This document shows, piece after piece, positions 1-11,760 of a stretch of DNA of 64,000 bases. Every line of letters starts with the position of its first letter. The first letter of the stretch is position 1. A program made the position numbers and the translations under genes. The notes under the pieces are model-generated. The model made no database searches and was not told where the DNA came from. It saw nothing but the letters and a program-made list of their open reading frames with translations. Source of the DNA: Siphonodentalium dalli. Lineage: Eukaryota > Mollusca > Scaphopoda > Gadilida > Siphonodentaliidae. The stretch spans positions 229,848,578 through 229,912,577 of the forward strand of contig CP136062.1 in NCBI GenBank assembly GCA_032622095.1, in the 5' to 3' direction.

Positions 1-78
1 TTGAAAACAAAATTTGAGGCAGGCAAGAAAATCTCAGCCAGGCAGGGTATCGGAAACAAAGAGGTTTTTTTTTTTGGC
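1..78. repeat. Dispersed repeat fragment paired with 5447-5525
   Basis: The opening 78 bases match 5447-5525 closely (caagaaaatctc, gccaggcagg, atcggaaacaaagagg, then a poly-T run). A weaker inverted relative is at about 5100-5170. Type of element unknown. Confidence 0.6.
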
Positions 79-198
79 CTTATCCATGGGAATATTTTTA
101 AACATTTCAGGACGGGAACTGCGCTTGTGCAGCATTAAAAATCCTATAGCCAAATGACATCATCACTTGAAATCAGTTTGCTACCTATTATCTGATCA

Positions 199-398
199 GC
201 CTCGCATATATAAAAGAATGCATTGGCTTAACACATTAAAAATTCTAAAATTGTTAAAGAATGTAAGAAAAAATGGTAAAAAGTGTTAAAAAAAGATTTT
301 TTTTAGGCCAATGCATTCTCTTATATATGCGAGGCGACCTGTGGTCGACTCGCATATATAAGAGAATGCATTGGCACAGGGCCCTTCTGTTGGGTAAA
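199..398 (+). mobile_element. Partial piggyBac-type MITE, family A
   Basis: Contains the inner hairpin arms (aatgcattctcttatatatg and complement) and ends in TGTTGGGTAAA, but has lost the terminal GGG and TTAA. About 37 bp of flank (atgacatcatcacttgaaat...) is present on both sides at 152-190 and 396-434, so the copy sits between direct repeats. Confidence 0.7.
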
Positions 399-664
399 TG
401 ACATCATCACTTGAAATCGGTTTGCTACCTATTCAGGGAAGGATCCAGGGCTCTTTTGATACCTGTTACAGGTTTGGGCGCCCAAACTCTGGTGTCATGA
501 ATGTCCCCAAATTGCAAGTGGATAGTTTTATTAAAGCTGAATTTTCTATATTTTGAAGGAAAATATTCTATTATAATTCAACAACATGGAATGCAAATCA
601 TCAATATACAGTTGATATAGAGTCTTTATTTGCTTAATCAAGTGTCCAGTGAGAAATATTTTAA

Positions 665-875
665 GCCTTTCATGACTGGGGCTTCTTGAAATTTTGCAAA
701 AATCCTGTGCCAATGCATTCTCTTATATAAATGAGAGCCTCCCATCTAAGGAGCCTCGCATATATAAGATAATACATTGGCCTTTATCTTGACCGTGTAA
801 GCCAGTGCATTTTCTTATGCGAGATCTCGGCATATCATGGTCCCAAAACAGGTGTCCCCAAAAAATCCCTAGATC
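665..875 (+). mobile_element. Degenerate family B MITE (left part)
   Basis: Starts after TTAA (661-664) with GCCTTTCATGACTGGGG, a one-base variant of the family B end CCCTTTCATGACGG. It then has the shared hairpin arm ccaatgcattctcttatat. The right end is not recognisable. Confidence 0.55.
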
Positions 876-1219
876 CATCCCTGTACCTATTATCTGATCA
901 GCCATCTGATTTGGGTCAACCAGGTGTTTAATTGTTCTCAAAGCACATAGAAAATTTTACTTTGGGGCGATAAGTTTTCGCCATTTTGGCTGGAAAATCC
1001 CGCGCTAAATATAGAAACCACAGACTAGTACTCAGCCTGTGACAGATAGGAAGTATGAAGGGTGAGCTCTGGTAGAGATTGTATTCTTTTGGAGCGCAAA
1101 CTGCCAAGTGGCATTAAACAACATAACAGCTAACTTGACATTACACCAACACAGTGTTTTAAATCAGCATCTTTGGAGTTAAATTAATAATAAAAGAGGT
1201 AAGATGCTGCGTTCTCATG

Positions 1220-1365
1220 CTACACAATACTAAACATCCTCACGCTACACAATACTAAACATCCTCACGCTACACAATACTAAACATCCTCACGCTACAC
1301 AATACTAAACATCCTCACGCTACACAATACTAAACATCCTCACGCTACACAATACTAAACATCCT
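1220..1365. repeat. 25-bp minisatellite, about 5.8 units
   Basis: Unit core ctacacaatactaaacatcc; units begin at 1220, 1245, 1270, 1295, 1320 and 1345 and are almost identical. Confidence 0.95.
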
Positions 1366-1457
1366 GGCCTCATGATGGCATCATCAAATGGTCGCTAGTG
1401 AGTTAATAAGTAAATATCTTGGCCTCATGATGGCATCACCAAATGGCTAGTGAGTTA
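1366..1457. repeat. ~55-bp direct duplication
   Basis: ggcctcatgatggcatca...agtgagttaata occurs twice in tandem; the second copy has a small internal deletion. Confidence 0.8.
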
Positions 1458-1497
1458 ATAATTGGGTTTTTGAACAATTCGGGTACTATTTTCTTAA

Positions 1498-1878
1498 CCC
1501 TTTACCCAACAGAAGGGCCCTGTGCCAATGTATTCTCTTATATATGCGAGTCGACCATAGGTCGCCTCGCATATATAAGAGAATGCATTGGCTTAACACA
1601 TTAAAAATTATAAAATTGTTAAAGAATGTAAGAAAAAATGGTAAAAAGTGTTAATTTTTTTTTTTTTTAGGCCAATGCATTCTCTTATATATGCGAGGCG
1701 ACCTATGGTCGACTCGCATATATAAGAGAATGCATTGGCACAGGGCATTACTGTAACTATCACAATGTGGTCAAGGAGCCGGTTCCAATGATATCCATAA
1801 TTGTATGGTTCTATTGAGACAGACCGAATATATTTTAGGCTGTTGAAGCTTTATTTGGCCGGTTTGTTGGGTAAAGGG
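1498..1878 (+). mobile_element. piggyBac-type MITE, family A, complete
   Basis: 381 bp flanked by TTAA at 1494-1497 and 1879-1882. Termini are CCCTTTACCCAACA and TGTTGGGTAAAGGG. TTAA target sites with CCC...GGG ends are the mark of piggyBac elements. Inside are two nearly perfect hairpins with ~31-bp stems, separated by an AT-rich spacer. No transposase frame, so it is non-autonomous. Confidence 0.9.
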
Positions 1879-2003
1879 TTAAGGATTGTTCATTGATTGA
1901 ATCAATCGTTATATTTATGAAGCATATGGTGATCAGTAGGCAAAATTTGGGATATGTTTCGACAAAAATCGACTGGCAGATTTCAGGGTCGTCGTCGACT
2001 TAA

Positions 2004-2523
2004 AGATGGATTATCTCTTTAAATAACAAATTTTATATAGTTGCGTGGGTATAAAATAATAGATATGAACTGAAGACCTATGTCCGGAAAAGCTTCTATC
2101 AATTAATATTGATTTTATTTCGAATATTAAATCGGGCCCATTTATGTTACTATTTTTAGAACCGACCATTCGGATGAGACCGTATTGCGATATAGAGCAC
2201 TGGGCTGTTCCTACGGCTACGCAACGAATGTCAAATGTCACAGATTGGTTGTTTGTACTGTTTTGTTCCACAGATATAAGCGATAATGAGTATAATTAAC
2301 GTTTATTTGTGACAAAATTGCACAATATAATTTCTGGTCTCTGTTAACAGTAACCAATATTGTTCGTTAGCTGAACAAACACACCTTTTTAGACCAGAAA
2401 ATATTCGAAATAAAATTAATATTAATCGATAGAAGCATTTCCGGACAGGAGTCTTCGATTCAGATCTAATATTTTATACCCCGGTAACTATATAATACAT
2501 GTTTACAAAGAGATAATCCACCT
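2004..2523. mobile_element. TTAA-flanked element with ~115-bp inverted ends (family G)
   Basis: TTAA at 2000-2003 and 2524-2527 flanks ends AGATGGATTATCTCTTT and its near-complement. Inverted similarity continues ~115 bp (tccggaaaagcttctatc against gatagaagcatttccgga). The AG start with a TTAA target is compatible with Kolobok- or piggyBac-like non-autonomous elements. The 86-codon minus frame here is largely arm sequence and is not called. Confidence 0.65.
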
Positions 2524-2604
2524 TTAACCGTTTCAACACTATGTTCTCCGACTATAAGGCCAAAAAAAAATGTTTCGTTTCAGAGCCAACTCATATCATG
2601 ATAG

Positions 2605-3260
2605 CCTGCGAGCCTGTCATTTTTGCAGAGTGAGGTCCCCAGAAGTGAATTAGTGATGCTATCCACACAGCAGGCTAGCATCACCAAATTCACCCTCATG
2701 GACCTCATTCTGCATGGCATCATCTGCTATGGGAGAATCGACTCAGATTGAAGTTCCCAAATTGTGAATATTGTGATATATATTGGGAACATCAATTATG
2801 CAATGTGTCGTCTGCCAATTTGGTGATATAGAGAAACTAAACTAAACAAGAAATAGAATCTATGTGAAGAAGTTTCTATAGAAATTTTATAATAAAGAAC
2901 TTTCCAGAGAAAGGGCCACCAAATTCACCCTCTGGGGACCTCATTCTGCTTAGGCCTCATCTTCTGGAAAGTATCTATAGTCTCAAATTAACATTGTTTT
3001 CAGTTACCTTTTCCTTTCTGTTCTGTTTATATATCCCCTAATTTACAGAAGAGAAATAATTGAGGTGTCTAATGTGTGAACATAACCTACTTCAACTGTG
3101 AAACTTCAATCTGATCCTGGTCTCCCATAGCAGTTGAGGCCTGAACAGAATGAGGTTCCCAGAGGGTGAATTTAGTGATGCTGGCCATGTGGGTTAGCGT
3201 CACTAAATTAACTCTCTGGGAACCTCATTCTGTAAATGTCAGACACACTATTGCCAGGCT
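2605..3260. mobile_element. hAT-type MITE, family C, long degenerate copy
   Basis: Begins gagcctgtcatttttgcaga and ends tgccaggcttg, with internal arms gtccccaga...tgaatt and caccctctggggacctcatt. At ~650 bp it is longer than the 445-bp reference at 12896-13340. Target duplication not visible. Confidence 0.6.
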
Positions 3261-3330
3261 TGAATTCCACGATCTTTTGTTAGGAACCACCAAAATAAAT
3301 GCTGATGAAATCAAAGCCCTTAACAGTCCG

Positions 3331-3680
3331 GGACCAGCCTAGAGGTTTCAAATTGGGAGAAATTACTTCTTCCTAGACCAGTAAACAGGGACCAGACTAG
3401 AGGTTTCAAATTGGGAGAAATCACTTCTTCCTAGACCAGTACACAGGGACCAGCTTGGAGGTTTCAAATTGGGAGAAATCACTTCTCTCTAGACCAGTAC
3501 ACAGGGACCAGCCTAGAGGTTTCAAATTGGGAGAAATCACTTCTCTCTAGACCAGTACACAGGGACCAGCCTAGAGGTTTCAAATTGGGAGAAATCACTT
3601 CTCTCTAGACCAGTACACAGGGACCAGCTTGGAGGTTTCAAATTGGAAGAAGTAACTTTCTCTCTATCTGGTTATCAGGG
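3331..3680. repeat. 58-bp minisatellite, about 6 units
   Basis: Unit core ggaccagcctagaggtttca; starts at 3331, 3389, 3447, 3505, 3563 and 3621, exactly 58 apart. Confidence 0.95.
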
Positions 3681-3838
3681 AGAAGTGGACTGTTATCAGG
3701 GAGAAGTTACAACTACAATTGCTGAAGTTAATTTTACACCCTAAAATCACTCTTATATGATCCAATAGTATTTTGCAATACAAGAGCCTATTCATAAAAC
3801 TATTACAGTGAGTAAGAACACCTGTAACTATATTTTAA

Positions 3839-4231
3839 CCCTTTACCCAACAAACCAGCCAAAACCGGCCAAATAAAGCTTCAACAGCCTAAAATATCTT
3901 CGGTCTGTCTCAATAGAACCATACGAATATGGATATCATTGGAACCGGCTCCTTGACCACATTGTGATGGTTACAGTTATGCCCTGTGCCAATGCATTCT
4001 CTTATATATGCGAGTCGACCATAGGTCGCCTCGCATATATAAGAGAATGCATTGGCATAAAAAAAAATCTTTTTTGAACACTATTTACCATTTTTTCTTA
4101 CATTCTTTAACAATTTTATAATTTTTAATGTGTTAAGCCAATGCATTCTCTTATATATGCGAGGCGACCTATGGTCGACTCGCATATATAAGAGAATGCA
4201 TTGGCACAGGGCCGTTCTGTTGGGTAAAGGG
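3839..4231 (-). mobile_element. piggyBac-type MITE, family A, complete, reverse orientation
   Basis: 393 bp with TTAA at 3835-3838 and 4232-4235 and CCCTTTACCCAACA at both ends. Two hairpin modules. The short frames on both strands here come from the hairpins. Confidence 0.9.
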
Positions 4232-4349
4232 TTAAATATGATGTTGGGGATGTACGCTTTCCTATTGTATGAGAGAGATGTCACTGGGACAAAAATGGGG
4301 AGAAGTGACATAATTTGGGCAGAAGATATCTCCCAAGTGGCCCTCCTGA

Positions 4350-4440
4350 GTTTTAGTGAGGTTCCCAGAGGGTGAGTTTAGTGAAGCCATCCCGCATATA
4401 ATCAGGCTCCCAAGTCACCCTCCAGGCTGGTCCCTGTCAT
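4350..4440. repeat. Family C fragment
   Basis: gaggttcccagagggtgagt followed by a broken second arm (caagtcaccctccaggctgg). Remnant only. Confidence 0.45.
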
Positions 4441-4639
4441 CGCTCTATTTATTTTATTTATGTTGAAAATATGACGCTACATAAAATTGTTTATTTTCAT
4501 TTTTATCTGTTGGCCACGCACAGCGAATTTTCCGTTTCTCATGGCTGCATGTGTTACGAAAACCCGCGATTGCAACCTATTGTTTTATATGTCAGAAAAA
4601 AATATAATCGGTATCAAATAATTGCGTACGCTTTTATAA

Positions 4640-4990
4640 AAACTCAAAAACTCGCTCCGACCTGAGTTAGAATATACCTGTTTCTGGATTCGCTCCGAAC
4701 TGAGTTAGAATATACCTGTTTCCTGCTTCGTTCTGAACTGAGTTAGAATATACCCATTTCCCGATTCGCTCTGATTTGAGTTATAATATACCCATTTCCT
4801 GATTTGCTGCGAACTGAGTTAGAATATACCCTTTTCCTGATTCCCTCCAAACAGAGTTAGAATATTCCCATTTCCGGAACGCTGCGAACTGAGTTAGAAT
4901 ATACCCGTTACCGGATTCGCTCCGAACTGAGTTAGAATATACCCATTTAGGATTGGCTCCGAACTGAGTTAGAATATACCTTTTCCAGAT
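4640..4990. repeat. 38-bp degenerate minisatellite, about 9 units
   Basis: Units carry cgctccgaactgagttagaa followed by tatacc; phases at 4664, 4702, 4740 and 4778 are 38 apart, with divergence between units. Confidence 0.9.
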
Positions 4991-5692
4991 TCAAATTTAT
5001 GATTAATACATGACTGTCGTGAATAATTGCGGTACGCTTTTATACAAACTTGCTCCGAGTTTGAATAAACACGTTTCCAGATTCAAATTTATGATTAGGC
5101 CAAAACCAAAAACTTCTCGGTTTCCGATAACATTGGGATAATTTTCCAGACAGACAGGCAGGGTTTTTTTTTCACATTTAAAAAAAAAAAAAAAAATGAA
5201 ATCTTTCAGCCATATAGGTAAGCGATATAATAGTGTAGTCACGGTCCCATGGAATATTGTAGATCAATGTGTATCGAAAATGAGCCAAGCATTGGATAAA
5301 AACATTATGTCCCTTGAATTCATTCACTCTGCAGTATAGCAATGTTGAGCTTAATAACCAACTTATTTTTGCTTTCGGGATTGGGAAAAACCATAAATAT
5401 TCACGTTGACACTCAAACAGGTAACTATAGATTAGCCTTCTGGAGAAAATTGAAAAACAATTTGAGGCAGTCAAGAAAATCTCGGCCAGGCAGGATATCG
5501 GAAACAAAGAGGTTTTTTTTTTGCCTTGATACACGACTGTCATGATTAATTGGGTCAAAAAACTTGGTAAAAAATGTGTCAATGAAAATTGTTTGCGTGA
5601 TTTTTTTTATGAAATAAATCACATGGAATCGATCAACTAACTTTTTATGGATGTCTGTTTGGGTAATATTAAAATGGCCACAGACAACTGAA

Positions 5693-5822
5693 ATTAAACC
5701 CAGAGATAGCCGATCCAAGGGTGGAATGCTTCATCTGAAATTAAACCCAGAGTTAGTCGATCCAAGGGTGGAATGCTTCATCTGAAGTCAAACCCAGAGA
5801 TAGCCGATCCAGGGGTGGAATG
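5693..5822. repeat. 47-bp tandem repeat, 2.7 units
   Basis: aaacccagagatagccgatc then caaggggtggaatg-like sequence; starts at 5693, 5740 and 5787. Confidence 0.85.
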
Positions 5823-5829
5823 ACGTAAC

Positions 5830-6335
5830 ATACAAGTGTGGTTCTGTGTTCACAGCGTATACTATGTAATGTTGATGATAAAACAATTCCTTAACACTTG
5901 CTGTAATGTTACTGCATGGCAGCGCATGCAGGTCCTAAATTATATCAATTTATGTAGTTCTGTCACAGAAGCTTAGGATTCTCATGATGGATGTCAACAA
6001 CTCATAAGTTATAGCATTTATTTAAGACATGTAGTCTTCAGAATCTAGTCTTTTTCAGGTGTACACAAAATAATAGGGTCGGTAGATAGGCTTGACATTT
6101 TTTTAATGTTTTTATTTTGACATAGTCTTATGGATTTTCATATGTTGTGCAAGATATTGATTTTATCACATAATTTGGCCATAAAAGCAGTTTCATAATT
6201 ATCGGTAATAGACACGTTTAATATCAGCGCGTGCGATGACGTCACGGGGTTCTTCAAATAACTTGCGATCGCTGTAGTTTATGATTGTTGTTTCGATGAA
6301 TATTTCGCGTTGCTTCGGGTTTATTTGATCATGTG
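5830..6335. other. Intergenic stretch, nothing recognised
   Basis: AT-rich sequence without a supported frame or repeat. A CRE-like palindrome tgacgtca occurs at about 6237; context gives no reason to call it functional. Confidence 0.4.
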
Positions 6336-6490
6336 ATAAAAGGTATCTCACACTCGTCCTATTTTATACGTAATTTATCAACCTCGTCCTCTAAATTCTA
6401 TTTGAGCCTCGGTAAACCTCGGCTCAAATCGAATTTAGTGAACTCGGGTGATAAATTCCGTATAAAATAGAAACTCATGTGAGATCCTCT
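6336..6490. repeat. ~150-bp imperfect palindrome
   Basis: ggtatctcacactcgtccta...aattctatttgagcc is mirrored by ggctcaaatcgaatt...gtgagatcc. This is typical of a palindromic MITE without internal sequence. Confidence 0.75.
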
Positions 6491-6699
6491 ATATCTTTGT
6501 ATAAACAGTAATATAAATAATACTTCAACAAATAACAGAATAACTCAGACATTGAATTTTTATTTTTTTTATTTATAAAACATTTCAGAAAAATTTCTTG
6601 AAAACCATGAACAAAACTTTAGGGTAGGGTGTTTAAAATAGAGTCGGTAGGGAAACCCAAACTACAAGTATTATTTTCTTTGGCCTAATAATATTTACC

Positions 6700-6825
6700 A
6701 AAACCTAATAAGTCAGTGCATTCTTTTATATGTGCGAGGCTCCCTATGGGAGATCGGATATATAAGAGAATGCACTGGCACAGGATTTTTAATGCTGCAC
6801 CAGCTCAGCTCCCGTCATGAAATGG
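6700..6825 (+). mobile_element. Family B MITE, right end
   Basis: Hairpin (gtcagtgcattcttttatat and complement), then ggatttttaatgctgcacca and the end CCCGTCATGAAATGG followed by TTAA at 6826-6829. Confidence 0.55.
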
Positions 6826-6879
6826 TTAACAACTACTAATATCCTCAACAGGTACACGAAAATATAGATGGACTTTTAA

Positions 6880-7563
6880 CCCTTTCAGTGGCAAGTCCGA
6901 TTTTTGTATCAACCCATATTTCCTTGATAATTTTTCAAATTTATTGATTATAATAATGTGATACATAGATAGAACCGCATGAGTGTCTGGTTTTGACGAA
7001 ATTATCGCAAGAGATTTGTTGGCAGAGCGATACCTCGAGTGCGAGAGGTATCGCGTTCCGCCAAAAAATAGAGTGCGATAATTTGTCAAAATCCAGACAC
7101 TCATGCGGTTCATTTTTTATTACATACATGTATCTCCGCTCCATATCATAGTAAGTTGACTCACAATCGTACATCTCTGGTACAGAAAATATGAATTTAA
7201 TTGAGTTTTAACGGCAGGGACAGGGAGCCCTCGTCTATCCGCGAGTGACCTTGACCCAACTTTAATGATGCGTTTGAATTTAAATTCTGTGCCTCGACAA
7301 ACATATTCTTGAAATGAAACTACTTGAATGAATCATCTCTTCGATTGATCGCTTATTGTTTCTTTATTGTCGTGATTGAAAAAGTAAAAATAGTAACGGC
7401 GAGAACCAGTCTAACAACACTGAATGAAATAGTTCCATCGACAGATTGCACTAGTGCGATTCTGAGAATTATCACACGCCTGGAAACTCGTGCGATCATG
7501 CGAATTACGTTTATAGATATGTAATAAATTGATGGAAAGAGCTCGGACTTGGCACTGAAAGGG
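6880..7563. mobile_element. piggyBac-type element, family L
   Basis: 684 bp with TTAA at 6876-6879 and 7564-7567. Termini are CCCTTTCAGTGGCAAGTCCGA-like and the near-perfect complement. A 38-bp internal inverted repeat (6972-7009 with 7074-7111) encloses a smaller palindrome (tacctcgagtgcgagaggta). No transposase recognised; the short frames at 6826-7174 cover the palindrome. Confidence 0.8.
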
Positions 7564-7659
7564 TTAATTATCTTATTTTCATTATTAATTACTCTCCAAT
7601 ATAAATGAGATTTCGCATTTCAAAACCATTGTTATATGTAAACATTACTGTTACAGTGG

Positions 7660-7722
7660 AATTTAATGAATTAACTGGACTTTTATCAGTATTTCTGATA
7701 AAAGTCCCAATTAATTCATTAA
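7660..7722. repeat. Palindrome, ~29-bp stem
   Basis: taatgaattaactggacttt pairs with gggacttttat-type complement around a five-base loop, producing overlapping frames on both strands. Confidence 0.75.
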
Positions 7723-7844
7723 GATACCAAAGTTTGATAAAAAAAAACATTGTGAAAATCATATTCAGACTAAACATGATGAGCGACGTTTGTTGATAAA
7801 TTGCTTTAAAAGTTTTGTTCAAATAACAATGGTTTCAATTAGTC

Positions 7845-8664
7845 AAACCAGCTATATATAGGGATAACGAGATGCTGTTATTACGTACGAGAACATCCCG
7901 ATACACTTTATATGACATGAGTTACGCCCAGGCTTGGTGGCTGGAATTGTAGTCTATTTTACTTGATTTTACCTAACAAATCAATACCTGATGCTATATA
8001 TATCGCAAAGAGTGACATCTTATGGTCATAATGGTGTATAATAATCTAACTTTCATGTTAAATTACACATAATGGTGTATAATAATCTAACTTTCATGTT
8101 AAATTACACATAATGGTGTATAATAATCTAACTTTCATGTTAAATTACACATAGAATATTTGGGTTTATTAGGACTAACATCGGTTTGTTTACATTATGT
8201 ACTCGGCTAAGTGTGGCTTCTGTACCGTCAATCGAGTATGCCCATAACAATCGTATGCACCCTTATTCAAACATTGTTTCCTGTTAATATGTGTTTATTT
8301 TTATTGGAAGTGGTTGTAAATTACTTATTAGTTAAACATTTCTTACACGGAACGTCTCGCCGATGTCACTTCATGAGGTCAATTGAGTTCGCATACGTTT
8401 ATATATATGTGAACTCTGACATAATTGTCTTGTTTCGCATTAAATTACCGCTTTCAATTCACAACTGATGTGGTGTTCAGAACAAATATCATGTCTTCTA
8501 TGGAATAAACCTGTTTAATGTCACAATTTTGATATTTGATTACATTTATTTGTGGTTTTATGTGGGCTGGTTACTTACGTGTAACTCATGTCATATATTA
8601 AAGCCTATTGGGACGTTCTCGTATGAATAACAGCATCTCGCTATCCCAATATTTTAGCTGGTTT
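7845..8664. mobile_element. 820-bp element with ~75-bp terminal inverted repeats (family E)
   Basis: Left aaaccagctatatataggga...gagatgctgttatta is mirrored at 8580-8664 (aataacagcatctcgctatc...tagctggttt). No clear target duplication. Interior holds a 41-bp tandem repeat and an 85-codon frame without recognisable similarity. Confidence 0.7.
8028..8152. repeat. 41-bp tandem repeat, 3 units
   Basis: taatggtgtataataatcta repeated at 41-bp spacing (phases 8031, 8072, 8113), identical copies inside element E. Confidence 0.95.
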
Positions 8665-8800
8665 ATGTACGAGCAGACTTTTCAACGTTTCATTATTGAG
8701 AAGTATCAATAATGAACATAAGAACAGTTTATCTATTTCTCCACGTCCACCTTAGTGGTGACGTTTTACAGACTTTTATATTGTTTGCACACTTACCTAT

Positions 8801-9156
8801 TGCAAGCCTGACACAGATGGAAGTATACACTACGGAGTGTCGTCTGCTCCAGTCTATGTGAGGCTCTCTAGGGGTTACATTTACCCACTGTGAGCCTCAC
8901 ACAGATGGAAGTATACACTGCGGAGTGTCGTCTGCTCCAGTCTGTGTGAGGCTCTCTAGGGGTTACATTTACCCACTGTGAGCCTCACACAGATGGAAGT
9001 ATACACTGCGGAGTGTCGTCTGCTCCAGTCTGTGTGGGGCTCTCTATGGGTTACATATACCCACAGTGAACCTCACACAGATGGAAGCATGCACTATGGA
9101 GAGTCATCTGCTCCAGTCTATGTGGGGCTCTCTATGGGTTACATTTACCCACTGCT
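8801..9156. repeat. 88-bp tandem repeat, 4 units, each a hairpin
   Basis: Units at 8806, 8894, 8982 and 9070. Each contains gagcctcacacaga and, ~50 bp on, its complement tctgtgtgaggctc. Confidence 0.92.
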
Positions 9157-9159
9157 AGT

Positions 9160-9650
9160 GCCTTGGCTCCCTTTAAATGCCTTGGGTCCCTTTAAATTTT
9201 GAATGGAGTAATTTGGTTATATTTATATTGATTCACGACTTATTTTACATTGCTAATGACTCAGTCTCTTTGAAAACCGATGAAAATTCTATCAGATGTA
9301 TGTCTATAGATTTGTGGATATTTCATTTCTACACCGACGCGGCATTCCCTGTATGACGTAATAAACCATTTCCAAATACGGAGTGCATTCCTGGCGCAGT
9401 AAATGTTTGTGAGAATCATATTATTTAGAAATAGTTATAAATACAACAAGATTCAAAAGAATAATCAGCCATGAATATGGTTGACTGATAAAAACTTGAA
9501 GTTGATGTCTCCCATATTGCGATGAGTAAAATGAATTCTGGATATATCGCCTGTATTCAGTTTTACAACATTAGTTGTGTTCGACAAATTGTGGGAAAAT
9601 TGTCAACATGTCATTGACCTGTGATGTGTTCTGTTACAGTAATAATTTGT
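9160..9650. other. Stretch with nothing recognised
   Basis: AT-rich unique-looking sequence between two arrays; no supported frame, RNA or repeat. Confidence 0.4.
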
Positions 9651-9651
9651 G

Positions 9652-10372
9652 CCACTCTCCAATGAAATCGCATGTACTCTGCGCCACTCTCCAATGAAAT
9701 CGCATGTACTCTGCGCCACTCTCCAATGAAATCGCATGTACTCTGCGCCACTAACTAATGAAATCGTGTGTACTCTGCGCCACTAACCAATGAAATCGTG
9801 TGTACTCTGCGCCACTAACCAATGAAATCGTGTGTACTCTGCGCCACTAACCAATGAAATCGTGTGTACTCTGCGCCACTAACCAATGAAATCGTGCGTA
9901 CTCTGCGCCACTAACCAATGAAATCGTGTGTACTCTGCGCCACTAACCAATGAAATCGTGCGTACTCTGCGCCACTAACCAATGAAATCGTGCGTACTCT
10001 GCGCCACTAACCAATGAAATCGTGTGTACTCTGCGCCACTAACCAATGAAATCGTGCGTACTCTGCGCCACTAACCAATGAAATCGTGTGTACTCTGCGC
10101 CACTAACCAATGAAATCGTGTGTACTCTGCGCCACTAACCAATGAAATCGTGTGTACTCTGCGCCACTAACCAATGAAATCGTGTGTACTCTGCGCCACT
10201 AACCAATGAAATCGTGTGTACTCTGCGCCACTAACCAATGAAATCGTGTGTACTCTGCGCCACTAACCAATGAAATCGTGCGTACTCTGTGCCACTCTCC
10301 AATGAAATCGTGTGTACTCTGCGCCACTAACCAATGAAATCGTGCGTACTCTGCGCCACTAACCAATGAATT
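9652..10372. repeat. 32-bp minisatellite, about 23 units
   Basis: Unit core gccactaaccaatgaaatcg. The first (9661) and last (10365) phase marks are exactly 22 x 32 apart. The first three units carry ctctcc and cgcat variants; one ctctcc unit recurs late in the array. Confidence 0.96.
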
Positions 10373-10427
10373 GGAGGGAATCCCATCAATACAGAAACTG
10401 ATTTTAAATCACGAATCTTGAGTCATA

Positions 10428-10520
10428 CATCCGACAGGATTTTAATCCACAGATCTGGAGACGTACATCCGACAGGATTTTAATCCACAGATCTGGAGAC
10501 GTACATCCAACAGAATTTTC
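10428..10520. repeat. 38-bp tandem repeat, 2.4 units
   Basis: tacatccgacaggattttaa then tccacagatctggagacg, repeated; the last unit is partial. Confidence 0.85.
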
Positions 10521-10603
10521 GTCGGATTTTCATTGAGACTGATGATGACTTGCCTTGTTTTTGTTGAAATCATTGAAAAAAAATGATTATCATTTGATAG
10601 TTT

Positions 10604-11070
10604 CAGGCCTCAAAATATTATGCCGGACAGTTGCAGAATGAGGTCCCCAGAGGGTGAATTTAATGATGCTACCCAGCACAGTGGGCTAGCATCACCAAAT
10701 TCATCCTCTGGGGACCTCATTCTTCATGGCCTCATCTGCATGAGACCTAGACTCAGATTTAAATTCCTAGATGCTGAGATGGTGATATGCACCCATTGGG
10801 CACCTCGATTATACATTGTGTTGTCTGCCGATTTGGGGATAAAGAGAAACTAAACAAAGAAAAATAATCTTTCTGAAGTAGTTTCTAAAGAAACTAAATA
10901 ACTTGTTATGTTAATTATAAAGATACTTTTCAGAGAAGATAAGGCCTGAGCAGATTGAGGTCCCCAGAGGGTGAATTTTGTGACGTAGTCCATTGTGCAG
11001 GATAGCATCACTAAATTCACCCTCTGGGGACCTTATTCTGCAAATGTTCAGCACCATAGTTTGAGGCCTG
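10604..11070. mobile_element. hAT-type MITE, family C
   Basis: 467 bp from CAGGCCTCAAAATAT to its near-complement ATAGTTTGAGGCCTG, with the usual double hairpins (gaggtccccagagggtgaat and complement). Flanks gatagttt and gatggtcc are only loosely alike. Confidence 0.75.
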
Positions 11071-11076
11071 GATGGT

Positions 11077-11333
11077 CCTGTGCCAATGCATTCTCTTATA
11101 TATGCGAGTCGACCATAGGTCGCCTCGCATATATAAGAGAATGCATTGGCTTAACACATATTAAAAATTATAAAATTGTCAAAGAATGTAGAAAAATATT
11201 ATAAAAAATGTAAAAAAATGTAAGAAAAAATGGTAAAAAAGAATTTTTTAGGCCAATGCATTCTCTTATATATGTGAGGCGACCTATGGTCGACTCGCAT
11301 ATATAAGAAAATGCATTGGCACAGGGCATAACT
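11077..11333 (+). mobile_element. Family A MITE core, ends lost
   Basis: Both hairpin modules and the AT spacer are present, but the CCCTTTACCCAACA ends are missing. It abuts the family C element that ends at 11070. Confidence 0.75.
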
Positions 11334-11362
11334 TGTTTTCAATGAAATTATCAAAGTCTTAT

Positions 11363-11760
11363 CATTTGATAATTTCATTGAAAACATGTCATTAGCCAAT
11401 CATTTGATAATTTCAATGAAAACATGTCATTAGTCAAACATTTGATAATTTCACCGAAAACATGTCATTAGTCAAACATTTGATAATTTCATTGAAAACA
11501 TGTCATTAGCCAATCATTTGATAAATTCACTGAAAACATGTCATTAGTCGAACATTTGATAACTGAAAACATGGCGTTAGTAGTATATCATTTGATAATT
11601 TCACTGAAAACGTGGCGTTAGTATATCATTTGATGGTCTCACTGAATGCATATCAGAAGTCTATCACTGAAAAAATGCCATTATTCCATCTGATGTTATC
11701 GCTGAATGCACATCAGAAGTCATTTTATAATTTCACCGAAAACATATCATTTTTAGCAGC
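11363..11760. repeat. 38-bp degenerate tandem repeat, about 10 units
   Basis: catttgataatttcaatgaa then aacatgtcattag; phases 11363, 11401, 11439 and 11477, decaying toward the right. Confidence 0.88.

Noticed and set aside
6237-6245. tgacgtca as a CRE promoter element
   Set aside because: A single 8-base match with no adjacent gene.
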